Shown here: piece after piece, positions 35,728-44,152 of the stretch
Layout: the number at the start of each line of letters is the position of its first letter
How positions within the stretch are numbered: the stretch's first letter is position 1
Source: Sodaliphilus pleomorphus
GTDB lineage: Bacteria; Bacteroidota; Bacteroidia; Bacteroidales; Muribaculaceae
Length of the DNA: 64,000 nucleotides
Direction: 5' to 3'
Assembly: GCF_009676955.1 (NCBI RefSeq)
Contig: NZ_CP045696.1
Coordinates: 744,001-808,000, forward strand
Notes under the pieces: generated by a model
Seen by the model: the letters and a program-made list of their open reading frames with translations, nothing else
Told to the model about the DNA's origin: nothing
Databases searched by the model: none
Made by a program: the position numbers and the translations under genes

Positions 35728-37557
35728 TTAATATTTTCTTCTATAAGCACCCTTGCGGCTCTTCTTGGCAACCTTGTTGCCCGAGCCCACGGGGGTGATG
35801 TTGGAAACCTCGGTAGCAATCGAAGCCGAAGCTCCGACGGCGGTGGTGATGACAGGCTTGCGCGATGTGCTGTCCATGCCAGCCGAGAGCACCTCGCTTG
35901 GTATCTGGATGGCGTAGTGAGCGGCACGGTCGGGCCAGCTGATGGTGTGCTCGGTGTTGCTTGCGCCCTGGTAGTGGGTGACTGAGAGGCCCAGGCGCTT
36001 GATGTCGAAGAAGCGCATGCCCGTGTGCACCGTCCAGATGCGGCGATAGTGCTGTATGCACTGCTCCCAAGGTATCATGTAGTCTTCGAGACGATACTTG
36101 GAGCTCGGGCACACCTGGTCGATCTTGATGGTCTTCATGATACCAAACTGGCGGCCACCGGTCTTGCTGCTGCCCTGAGTCGAGTAGAACTTCTCGATGA
36201 GGGCCGGAGTGAGTTCAACCTCGCTGCTCGAGTGGTTGGCATTCTTGTGCCACGAGTCGTCGACAATCTTGATGTCGCGGAAGCACGATGCGGTGTCGCC
36301 CATGAAGAGCTCGGCCTCGGCGCGGCACAGCAGGGTCTCCTCGGTGTTGAACTCGGAGCGTATCATGTGCACATAGCCAATGCCGGCGAGCTTGTCGGAG
36401 TACTCAAACTGCTCGAAGCAGTTGCCAGCAAAGTAAGAGCCGTAGCTGGCGCCACCGGCTGTGCCGCACACGCCCTGGAACATGGGGTGCATGGCGAAGG
36501 TCTCGCCCGTGGAGTTGTTGCGCCAAGTCACATTTTCCCAAGTGGGGCCAGGGCCTTGAATGGTGGCACGACGGGCCTCGCGGTTGCACGTGTAGCGGCT
36601 GCTCTGCACGAAGCGGCGCCACCAGGTGCTGTAGCTCGACATGAGCATCATGTTGCTGGCACGCTCGGTGCCGGTGAAGTAGCGGCCTATGTCCTTAATA
36701 TAGAAGAAGTCGTTCTGCATCCAGCCATCCTGGCACAGCGTCGACGGGTCGTTGCCCTTGAAGGCTGCAGTGGCATAGGGCACCACCTTGTCATACTCGC
36801 GCTTGAACAGGTAGAAGCGAGCGGCAAAAGCGTTGGCAGCAGCCTTGTTGAAGTGATACTTGGGAGCGGTATAGTACTCGTCGCTCACCAGGTCGAGACC
36901 CTTGAGCAGGTCGGCCTCGATCATCTCATAGTCGGTGGCCAGGTTGCCGCGCTCATACTTGGGCTTGACCGTGGTCTCGGGCTTGGTGATATAGGGGATA
37001 CCCTCAACCTCCTTGCTCAGCTCGGGGCCGCGATAGGGCAGGCAGAACACGTTGCACAGGATGAAGTGGTGATAGGCACGTATCAGGTAGGCCTCGCCCT
37101 TGATGGCGTTGAGCTCGGCCTTGGCGCTGGCGTCGAGTGCGCCATTGGCGTCGGCGCCGTTGGCTTCAAACTCCTCGGCTTTCTCGAGCACGGCGTTGGC
37201 CGTGGCGATGGCACCATAGCAGCCCGACCACACGCCCGAGGGCGAGTCGTTGTCGGTGGCCAGGTTCACGTCTTCAAAAGCGAAGAGCTGGTCGTCGGCA
37301 TAGCTGTAGGACTGCAGATTGTAGCGGTTGCCGTTGGCATCGGGAGCAGTGTTGTCGACGACATTGTCGCTCGAGAGCTCGCACGTGGGGGCATAGTTGG
37401 TCGACATGTAGCCCGTGACCAGCAATTCGCGCAGCTGGTCGACCGTGCTCAGGTACACACGGGTATCGGGAGTCTTGTCGAGAAAGTCGCTGCAGGACGA
37501 GAGCGACATCATGAGCGCCACTCCTGCTGCGAGAGATATATATTTGATTTTCTTCAT
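35728..37557 (-). CDS. RagB/SusD family nutrient-uptake lipoprotein
   Basis: Surface lipoprotein that binds substrate and acts as lid of the SusC transporter. The 609 residues have the lipobox MSLSSCSDFLDKTPDTR with the typical SusD start and TPR-like helices (AELNAIKGEAYLIRAYHHFIL, the conserved RAxxY(F) motif). The C-terminal conserved block includes FDIKRLGLSVTHY and WPDRAAHYAIQIPSEV. It lies 45 nt downstream of its SusC partner. Length is normal. The substrate class cannot be read directly; the neighbouring metallohydrolase suggests peptides. Confidence 0.95.
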   Translation of the reverse strand: MKKIKYISLAAGVALMMSLSSCSDFLDKTPDTRVYLSTVDQLRELLVTGYMSTNYAPTCELSSDNVVDNTAPDANGNRYNLQSYSYADDQLFAFEDVNLATDNDSPSGVWSGCYGAIATANAVLEKAEEFEANGADANGALDASAKAELNAIKGEAYLIRAYHHFILCNVFCLPYRGPELSKEVEGIPYITKPETTVKPKYERGNLATDYEMIEADLLKGLDLVSDEYYTAPKYHFNKAAANAFAARFYLFKREYDKVVPYATAAFKGNDPSTLCQDGWMQNDFFYIKDIGRYFTGTERASNMMLMSSYSTWWRRFVQSSRYTCNREARRATIQGPGPTWENVTWRNNSTGETFAMHPMFQGVCGTAGGASYGSYFAGNCFEQFEYSDKLAGIGYVHMIRSEFNTEETLLCRAEAELFMGDTASCFRDIKIVDDSWHKNANHSSSEVELTPALIEKFYSTQGSSKTGGRQFGIMKTIKIDQVCPSSKYRLEDYMIPWEQCIQHYRRIWTVHTGMRFFDIKRLGLSVTHYQGASNTEHTISWPDRAAHYAIQIPSEVLSAGMDSTSRKPVITTAVGASASIATEVSNITPVGSGNKVAKKSRKGAYRRKY

Positions 37558-37602
37558 AATGTTTCTTTAATTAAAAGAATATGATGATGCTTGGTTAAAG
37601 TG

Positions 37603-40600
37603 TTAGAGCCCGAATCTCAGGGTGAAAGTGAACTGCTTGGGGTTGGGCGAAGCCACACCGCCGCTGTTGAAGTACTCGGGATCCTCGCCGTTGAGCTTGG
37701 AATCGGCGTAGAGCAGGCACAGGTTGGTGGCAGCCAGCTTGAGCGAGCAGCTGTTGAGACGCATGAAGTGCAGGAATGCCTTGGGCATGTCGTAGGTGAG
37801 CGAAACCTCCTTGAGGCGGATGAAGTCGCCCTTGGCCACACGTGCTGTCGAGTAGTTGTAGGCACTGTAGGCACGGTTGAGCGAGGTGTTGAGGTAGTTC
37901 TGGCGACGCGATGCGATGGCAGGGATGTCGGTATAAGCCTCATCGCCTGGCATCACCCAGCGGTTCTTGAACTCCTTGGGCATAGCCACCTGGTCGCTGT
38001 AGGACGAGGCAAATACCGGGTCGAGGCGCAGCTTGTTGCCGCCCGAGTAGGTGATGAACACGTTGAGATGCAAGCCCTTCCACGAGAAGTTGTTGCCAAA
38101 GCCGCCACTGATGGTGGGATCGACCGGACCTTCATACTTCAAGTAGCCCAGCTTCTCATACTCCTGGAAGTTGAGGCCTTCGACCGAGACGTTGCCGTTC
38201 TCGTCGATGCACTGGGGCACACCGTGATTGTCAAGACCGGCAAACTGGATAGAGAACAGCGCGCGGTGCGGGTAGTCCTGCAGGGCAAAACCGTTGGCAG
38301 TGATCAGGTCGATGATGCGGCTGCGCGAGTTGAGCTTGGTGATCTTGGTCTTGGTGTAGGAGAAGGTGAAGTCGGTAGTCCACGAGAAATCATCCTCGTT
38401 GCGGCCCTGGATGTTGCGGGTCGAGAGGGTGAACTCGACACCGTGAGAGGCCATCTCGGCCACGTTGGCATACTTCGACGAGAAGCCACCCACACCCTCG
38501 GTATAGATGCGGCCTATCAAGTCGAAATTGTTGCGCTTGTACCAGTCGAAGACGAGGTTGATGCGGTTGTTCACAAAGCCCAGGTCGGCACCCAGGTCAA
38601 GCTCGTGCTTCTTCTCATAGGTGAGCTCGCTGTTGCTCAGGGCATTCAGGTCGAGACCCAGCTCCATTTGGTCAGTTTCCTGGCGCCAGGGGCGAGTAGA
38701 ATAGTAGAGGGCCTCGGCATTGGCCAGGCTGGTGGGGCCGCTCTCGCCGGTGAGCGAGTAGCTGGCACGCAGCTTGGCGTGGGTCCAGATGCGCTTCTTG
38801 TAGAGGTTGGACTGGATGAACCAGGGCTCCTCGCTCAAGAGCCAAGCAGCCGAGACGTTCCACGTGGGCAGCCAGCGGCTTTGGTGCGTCTGGCCCATGA
38901 GGTTGCTACCCTCGTAGCGGATGGTGCCGTTGAGGATGTAGCGGCCCTTGAAGATGTAGTTGCCGTTGGCAAAGTAGGCCATGTTGCGGCGATAGGACTT
39001 GGCATCGCTGAAGTAGGCACCGTTTTCCTCGGCCATCTGCTTGAAGAGCTTGTAGTTGAAGGCGGGGATGTTGCCCTTCTTGTAGTTGATGCCCCAGCCG
39101 TCGAAGGCCTGAGCATAGCGGTCGACACGACTGGCCTCCATACCGCCGAAGAGGGTGATGGAGTGCTGGTCGGTCCAGTTCTTGGAGTACTGCACGGTGC
39201 CGCGGAAGTCGTATTGCGACATCGAGTTCTTGGAGTAGAACAGCATACCGCCACTGGGCAGCACGGTCTCGGGCTCGGCGTTTTTCACGTCGGGGTCGGT
39301 GTAGAGATAGGAGTTGCTGGCCTTGATGATAGCGTTCTCGGGGTCGATACCGGCGCGGTAGGCCTGTGCCTGGTTGCTGTTTTCAAGCACATAGTGGTTT
39401 TGCTGCGCGTTGGTGTAGCGGTAGCTGCCCAAGAGATTGAACTCGAGGTTCTGGTCTTGCTTCATGATGGGGCGTATGTTCAACTCGGCCTGGAACTTAA
39501 GGTCGGCCACGTTGAGGTCGATATAGTTGTTCTTCAACTCGTTGAAGATGTTGAACGTGCTGTAGTTGCGCGTGTAGTAGGAGTCGGGCGCAAGTGTGCG
39601 GGCCGTGTTCAAGCAGTAGCTGTAGGGGTTGATGTCGAACGAGCGGCTCACTGCGCCGTTCACCACGTCGGTCTCCTGGCTCAGGGTGCCGGGCGCCTTC
39701 TGCTTGCGGTAGGAGTCGCTGTTGAGGATCTTGATTTTCACCTTGGGGCTCAGGTTGTAGATGGCATTGGCGTTGAAGGTGTAGCGCTCAACGCGGCTGT
39801 CCTTGTACCAACCCGGGTCTTGCATGGTGGAGATACTGGTGTAGAACGAGCCCTTGTCGGTACCGCCCGAGATGCTCACGGCGTGGTTCTGCATGATGTT
39901 GTTGTTGAACAACAGGTCAAACCAGTTGGTGTTGCGCATTTCGGCCTGGCGCAGATAGGCATTCTTGGCAGCGGTGGTGTTGGGCAGGCCATACTCGCCG
40001 GTCGACGGGTCGTAGGTGTTGATGAGCTTGTACATCGTGCCGTAGACACCGCTCGAGGTGCCGTTGACCAGGTTGGCCATTTCGAGCCAGCCCTTCTGCT
40101 CCATTTCCTTGTATATACTCATCTGCTCTTGCGAGTTGGAGATGTTGAAGTCGTTGTAGCTGGGTTTCAAGCGATAGGTGAACTCGCCAGTATAATTCAA
40201 TGAGGTGTGGCCCTTGCGACCAGTCTTGGTGGTGATGACGATCACACCGGCATTGGCCTTGGCACCATATATAGATGTGGCCGAGCCGTCTTTCAAGACC
40301 TGGAAGCTCTGGATGTCGTCGGCATTGAGGCCGGCAACGGCGCTGGCGATAAGCGTGGTGGCATCGCCGCTGGTGAGGTCGTCGGCACTGATGTCGACGT
40401 TGTCCTCCAGAATCACGCCGTCGACCACCCACAGGGGCTTGCTGCTACCATAGATAGAGGTAGCACCACGCACGCGAATCTTGGGCGCGGTACCAAAGGT
40501 ACCCGTCACGTTCGACACCGTCACACCGGCGGCACGGCCTTCGAGGCCGCGGCTCACGTCGGCCACGCCCGAGAGCTTGGCCTTGTCGGCGTCGACGCTG

Positions 40601-40962
40601 GTGGCAGCACCGGTGAAGGTGCGCTTGTCGACTTTCTGATAACCGGTCACGACCACCTCGTCAAGTTTCTGACCGGCTACTTTCAATTGAATTTTCATGG
40701 CGCCAGACTGAGCTGGAACCTCAACTGTCTCATAACCCACCGAAGAAATCACGAGTGTGGCTTTGGCGGGCACTGTAAGTGTGAATTTACCATCGAGGTC
40801 AGTAGCTGTACCATTTCCTCGGTTGCTTTTCTGAACGACGGTTGCTCCGATAGCAGGCTGATTGTTTTCGTCGAGCACAACGCCAGTGACCTTGATCTGG
40901 GCGACCATGGCCAGCGACGAGACTGACAAAATCAACAGCAAGAGTAACTTTTTAAAACTCAT
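37603..40962 (-). CDS. SusC/RagA family TonB-linked outer membrane transporter
   Basis: TonB-dependent outer-membrane importer of 1119 residues. I start at MSFKKLLLLLILSVSSLAMVA, a proper signal peptide; the 13 upstream residues (MYNEKTITNYSVL) are unlikely. A carboxypeptidase-D-like domain follows (IKVTGVVLDENNQPAIGATV), then the VVTGYQKVDKRTFTGAATSV hallmark, the plug (IRGA-type KIRVRGATSIYGSSKPLWVV, LKDGSATSIYGAKANAGVI) and a 22-strand barrel ending KQFTFTLRFGL. It heads the locus SusC-SusD-metallohydrolase-DUF4302-T9SS protein. Confidence 0.96.
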   Translation of the reverse strand: MSFKKLLLLLILSVSSLAMVAQIKVTGVVLDENNQPAIGATVVQKSNRGNGTATDLDGKFTLTVPAKATLVISSVGYETVEVPAQSGAMKIQLKVAGQKLDEVVVTGYQKVDKRTFTGAATSVDADKAKLSGVADVSRGLEGRAAGVTVSNVTGTFGTAPKIRVRGATSIYGSSKPLWVVDGVILEDNVDISADDLTSGDATTLIASAVAGLNADDIQSFQVLKDGSATSIYGAKANAGVIVITTKTGRKGHTSLNYTGEFTYRLKPSYNDFNISNSQEQMSIYKEMEQKGWLEMANLVNGTSSGVYGTMYKLINTYDPSTGEYGLPNTTAAKNAYLRQAEMRNTNWFDLLFNNNIMQNHAVSISGGTDKGSFYTSISTMQDPGWYKDSRVERYTFNANAIYNLSPKVKIKILNSDSYRKQKAPGTLSQETDVVNGAVSRSFDINPYSYCLNTARTLAPDSYYTRNYSTFNIFNELKNNYIDLNVADLKFQAELNIRPIMKQDQNLEFNLLGSYRYTNAQQNHYVLENSNQAQAYRAGIDPENAIIKASNSYLYTDPDVKNAEPETVLPSGGMLFYSKNSMSQYDFRGTVQYSKNWTDQHSITLFGGMEASRVDRYAQAFDGWGINYKKGNIPAFNYKLFKQMAEENGAYFSDAKSYRRNMAYFANGNYIFKGRYILNGTIRYEGSNLMGQTHQSRWLPTWNVSAAWLLSEEPWFIQSNLYKKRIWTHAKLRASYSLTGESGPTSLANAEALYYSTRPWRQETDQMELGLDLNALSNSELTYEKKHELDLGADLGFVNNRINLVFDWYKRNNFDLIGRIYTEGVGGFSSKYANVAEMASHGVEFTLSTRNIQGRNEDDFSWTTDFTFSYTKTKITKLNSRSRIIDLITANGFALQDYPHRALFSIQFAGLDNHGVPQCIDENGNVSVEGLNFQEYEKLGYLKYEGPVDPTISGGFGNNFSWKGLHLNVFITYSGGNKLRLDPVFASSYSDQVAMPKEFKNRWVMPGDEAYTDIPAIASRRQNYLNTSLNRAYSAYNYSTARVAKGDFIRLKEVSLTYDMPKAFLHFMRLNSCSLKLAATNLCLLYADSKLNGEDPEYFNSGGVASPNPKQFTFTLRFGL

Positions 40963-41034
40963 AAGCACTGAATAATTAGTTATTGTTTTCTCATTATACA
41001 CTCAATAGTAAAATTTCGTTAAACTCCTGTCCAA

Positions 41035-41042
41035 CAAATATA
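41035..41042 (-). promoter_or_regulatory. -7 box of the SusC/SusD uptake locus
   Basis: The reverse strand reads TATATTTG about 75 nt upstream of the SusC start. No -33 match at ideal spacing, which would fit control by an alternative sigma factor or activator. Confidence 0.5.
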
Positions 41043-41460
41043 GAAAATAGGTTGCAACACACCTCCTCGCTCGATTTAGTGTATCGGTTCCCTATTGATG
41101 TTCTATTAGATTAACAGTTTATTTAACAAAAAGCTTCAAATAGCTAATGCAAAGAAAAACAATTTTTCTTATTTACACTAATTTTTATTGTTAAAACTAC
41201 GCGATTTGTCAAAAAATTTTAGGATTGCAGGGGCCCAAACACAAAAATTGTGAAAACCTATAGCAAGTGCGACTTTTGATATTTTTTACACTTTTGTCAC
41301 AATTTCGGCCGGCAATTGCGGCTTTTCATGGCCCTGGGGGCACAAATCGCCAGTCGATGGCACCCAAAGCTTTCAAAATGCCACACACTATCAACCTCGG
41401 GAGGTTGGGGGGCGGTGAAATATCAGGCGCCACTATATATTAAGGTGGGCCAATTTTTGC

Positions 41461-41468
41461 TACTTTTG
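41461..41468 (+). promoter_or_regulatory. -7 box of the pseudouridine synthase gene
   Basis: TACTTTTG, 28 nt before the ATG at 41496. No clear -33. Confidence 0.55.
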
Positions 41469-41495
41469 CGGCAAGAAAAAAAACGACGACGAGAA

Positions 41496-42215
41496 ATGGA
41501 AGTTGTGTACGAAGACAATCACATCATCATTGTGAACAAGGCCGCCGGCGAGATCGTGCAGGGCGACCGCACCGGCGACGAGCCTGTGGTGGAGACCTTG
41601 AAAAAATGGATTAAGGAGAAATACAACAAGCCGGGCAACGTGTTTTGCGGCGTGACGCACCGCATCGACCGGCCCACGATGGGCCTGGTGGTGTTTGCCC
41701 GCACGAGCAAGGGGCTGAGCCGCATGAACGAGCTGTTTCGCCGCGGCGAGGTGCACAAGACCTACTGGGCCATTGTGAAAAACCGGCCGCCCAAGCCCGA
41801 AGACACGATCACGAGCTACCTCACCCCCGTGGAGCAGGGCAACCGCACCCTGGTGTGGCCCGAGCCGCGTCCCGGGGCGCAGAAGGCGGTGATGAGCTAC
41901 CGGGTGATAGGCAGCAGCGAGCGCTACTGGCTGCTCGAGGTGAACCTCATGACCGGGCGCAAGCACCAGATAAGGGCGCAGCTGTCGAGCATAGGCTGCC
42001 CCATACGCGGCGACCTCAAGTATGGCTACGAGCGCAGCAACCCCGAGGGGGGCATCTCGCTGCAGAGCCACCGCATCACCTTTGAGCACCCGGTGTCGCA
42101 CAAGATTGTCGACGTTACGGCCCCGGTGCCCCACATACCGCTGTGGAAGATACTGGCGGCCGACGCCCAGCAGCGGCAACAGCAGCAGGAGCAGGGCAAC
42201 GCAGCCTCCCTGTAA
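41496..42215 (+). CDS. RluA-family RNA pseudouridine synthase
   Basis: Converts specific uridines in rRNA or tRNA to pseudouridine. With the start at MEVVYEDNHIIIVNKAAGEI it has 239 residues. The catalytic motif is VTHRIDRPTMGLVVFA, the RluA-type HRLDxxTSG with Asp retained and Leu/Thr-Ser varied. TGRKHQIRAQLSSIGCPIRGD follows, the second conserved block. There is no S4 domain, so it is a short single-domain member. The target site cannot be predicted. The C-terminus is Gln-rich (about residues 225-235). Confidence 0.9.
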   Translation: MEVVYEDNHIIIVNKAAGEIVQGDRTGDEPVVETLKKWIKEKYNKPGNVFCGVTHRIDRPTMGLVVFARTSKGLSRMNELFRRGEVHKTYWAIVKNRPPKPEDTITSYLTPVEQGNRTLVWPEPRPGAQKAVMSYRVIGSSERYWLLEVNLMTGRKHQIRAQLSSIGCPIRGDLKYGYERSNPEGGISLQSHRITFEHPVSHKIVDVTAPVPHIPLWKILAADAQQRQQQQEQGNAASL

Positions 42216-42260
42216 CTTCCCCCTGCCCCACCCCCGACCGGGGAGAAACCAGAGCGTAAA

Positions 42261-42301
42261 AGCGCGGGAGCCGCGATGAGCAATCACCGGGCTCCCGCGC
42301 T
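42261..42301. terminator. Hairpin between convergent genes (possible bidirectional terminator)
   Basis: Perfect 12-bp stem AGCGCGGGAGCC (42261-42272) with GGCTCCCGCGCT (42290-42301), loop 17 nt, between the convergent pseudouridine synthase and pyrI genes. No T tract on either strand. Confidence 0.55.
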
Positions 42302-42352
42302 GTAGCTTGTGAAGCGGGCTGCTGCGGCAGGGAACAAGCCCCCGCCGCCGCT

Positions 42353-42814
42353 CTACTTGAGGGTCACTTCGTCTTTGGTGACCAGGCACTCGCAATAGTG
42401 GCAGCGCAGCACCGTGTTGTCGCGGTCGACGACATGGAAATGCGTGTGCATGGGCTCGTTGTTGCTTATGCACTTGGGATTGTTGCACTTCACGATGTCG
42501 ATGAGCTCGTCGGGCAAGGTCACGCGATGCTTCTCGACCACCTCATAGTCCTTGATGACGTTGATCACGGCGTGGGGGGCGATGAGAGCGATGCGGTTGA
42601 GCGTCGACTCGGGATAGGTGACATCGGCAATCTTGATGATGCCCTTCTTGCCCATCAAGGCGCTGTCGAGGTTGAAGCCAATGGTGACACTGCCCGTGAG
42701 GCTCTTGATGTCGAGCAGGTCGACAACCTTGAACAAAGCGTCGCTGGGAATGTGGTCGATGACCGTGCCGTTGCGCAGGGCAGCCACTGCAAGTTCTTTT
42801 TTATCTTTTGTCAT
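42353..42814 (-). CDS. pyrI: Aspartate carbamoyltransferase regulatory subunit
   Basis: Zinc-binding regulatory chain that pairs with PyrB and mediates nucleotide feedback control in pyrimidine synthesis. With the start at MTKDKKELAVAALRNGTVID it has 153 residues, the E. coli length. The N-terminal effector domain includes GTVIDHIPSDALFKVVDLL. The zinc site is four cysteines, CNNPKC and CHYCEC. It lies 80 nt after pyrB. A longer frame upstream would overlap pyrB and is not conserved. Confidence 0.95.
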   Translation of the reverse strand: MTKDKKELAVAALRNGTVIDHIPSDALFKVVDLLDIKSLTGSVTIGFNLDSALMGKKGIIKIADVTYPESTLNRIALIAPHAVINVIKDYEVVEKHRVTLPDELIDIVKCNNPKCISNNEPMHTHFHVVDRDNTVLRCHYCECLVTKDEVTLK

Positions 42815-42894
42815 GATAGATGTGTAGGAGTTGATGTTGGTAGTGTGTATATTACATGTGTTGTGGAAAGAGGCAGGCGCACTGGCCGGCCCCG

Positions 42895-43806
42895 TCAGTC
42901 GATGCCGAGCGAGCGGCATATGATGGCCTGGCGGGCGTAGAGGCCGTTTTTGGCCTGCTGCACAAAGTAGGCCTTGGGGTTGTCGTCGACATCCTGGCTT
43001 ATCTCGGTGATGCGAGGCAGCGGGTGCAGCACGCGCAGGTTGGGCTTGCTGTGGTCGAGCATGCTGTTGTGCAGGGTGTAGAGGCTCTTGGTGCGCTCAT
43101 ACTCCATGAGGTCGCTGAAGCGCTCGCGCTGCACGCGGGTCATGTAGAGGATGTCGCTCTGGTTGATGATGTCGGGGCCGAAGTCGGTGGTCTCGTGGTA
43201 GACGATGCCCTTCTCGTCGCAAAACTTCTTGTACTGCTCGGGCATGGCCAGCTCCTTGCACGACACAAAGTTGAAGGTGGGATGCCAGTACCACATGGCC
43301 TCGAGCATGGAGTGCACGGTGCGGCCATACTTGAGGTCGCCCACCAGCGTGATGTTGAGGTTGTCGAGGTGGCCCTGCGTCTTGTACATGCTGTAGAGGT
43401 CGAGCAGCGTCTGCGAGGGGTGCTGGTTGGCTCCATCACCGGCATTGATAATGGGCACCGGCGAGAACTCGCAGGCATAGCGCGCCGCGCCCTCCAGGTA
43501 GTGGCGCATGACAATCAGGTCGGCATAGTTGCTCACCATCATGATGGTGTCTTTGAGCGTCTCGCCCTTCGACTGGCTGCTGGTCTTGGCGTCGCTGAAG
43601 CCAATCACGCGGCCGCCCAGGCGGTTGACAGCCGTCTCAAAGCTGAGCCGGGTGCGGGTGGAAGGCTCAAAGAAGAGCGTGGCCACGACCTTGCCGTCGA
43701 GAATCTTCTGGTTGGGATTTTTCTCAAACTCGGCCGCACGCTTGAGCAAGTGCACAATCTCGTCCTTGCTCAAATCGGTAATAGAAACCAAACTTTTAGT
43801 TTTCAT
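42895..43806 (-). CDS. pyrB: Aspartate carbamoyltransferase catalytic subunit
   Basis: Condenses carbamoyl phosphate and aspartate, the committed step of pyrimidine synthesis. The 303 residues carry the carbamoyl-phosphate motif [13 protein letters not shown] (about 46-58), [37 protein letters not shown] and [11 protein letters not shown] start at [13 protein letters not shown]; an ATG three codons earlier is possible. pyrI follows. The leader is unusually long (about 185 nt from the predicted -7 box) and U-rich. Confidence 0.96.
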   Translation of the reverse strand: MKTKSLVSITDLSKDEIVHLLKRAAEFEKNPNQKILDGKVVATLFFEPSTRTRLSFETAVNRLGGRVIGFSDAKTSSQSKGETLKDTIMMVSNYADLIVMRHYLEGAARYACEFSPVPIINAGDGANQHPSQTLLDLYSMYKTQGHLDNLNITLVGDLKYGRTVHSMLEAMWYWHPTFNFVSCKELAMPEQYKKFCDEKGIVYHETTDFGPDIINQSDILYMTRVQRERFSDLMEYERTKSLYTLHNSMLDHSKPNLRVLHPLPRITEISQDVDDNPKAYFVQQAKNGLYARQAIICRSLGID

Positions 43807-43997
43807 ATTCTGCATTTAAAAATAAAAATAATCGGGCACAAAAAAAGCCAACCGCGACCCCCTGCCGACGACTGACTTAGAAAAAAAGGAAAGAAAAACC
43901 ATGCTGGGTGAAGACGACTGCTCTCACGACGGGCCCATTCTCTCCACGCACGGTACACCTCAATATGCAACTTGCTGAACGGTGTCATTCCAACAGG

Positions 43998-44005
43998 CAA
44001 AGTTA
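43998..44005 (-). promoter_or_regulatory. -7 box of pyrBI
   Basis: The reverse strand reads TAACTTTG, about 190 nt upstream of pyrB. No clear -33. It would produce a leader containing T-rich runs (plus-strand A runs at 43840-43846 and 43880-43887). Confidence 0.5.
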
Positions 44006-44099
44006 GAAAATTTTGTTGTAAAACATTCACCTGGTTTCAAAAAAATGTAAAGAAACAACTTTAGGTCGCAATTGTGGTGTGGATTGCAGCGATTTTTAC

Positions 44100-44107
44100 T
44101 AAATTTG
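44100..44107 (+). promoter_or_regulatory. -7 box of the PBP1A gene
   Basis: TAAATTTG, 45 nt before the ATG at 44153. The -33 region is weak. Confidence 0.55.
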
Positions 44108-44152
44108 CAATTTACAACAACAATAGTCAACCAGGAATCAAAACAGCAACAG

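Larger units (their letters stand above)
40963..41495. other. AT-rich divergent intergenic region
   Basis: 533 bp between the SusC gene and the pseudouridine synthase gene, with no credible coding frame. It contains a -7 box for each direction (41035-41042 minus, 41461-41468 plus). No sigma/anti-sigma genes or conserved RNA were recognised. Confidence 0.6.
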
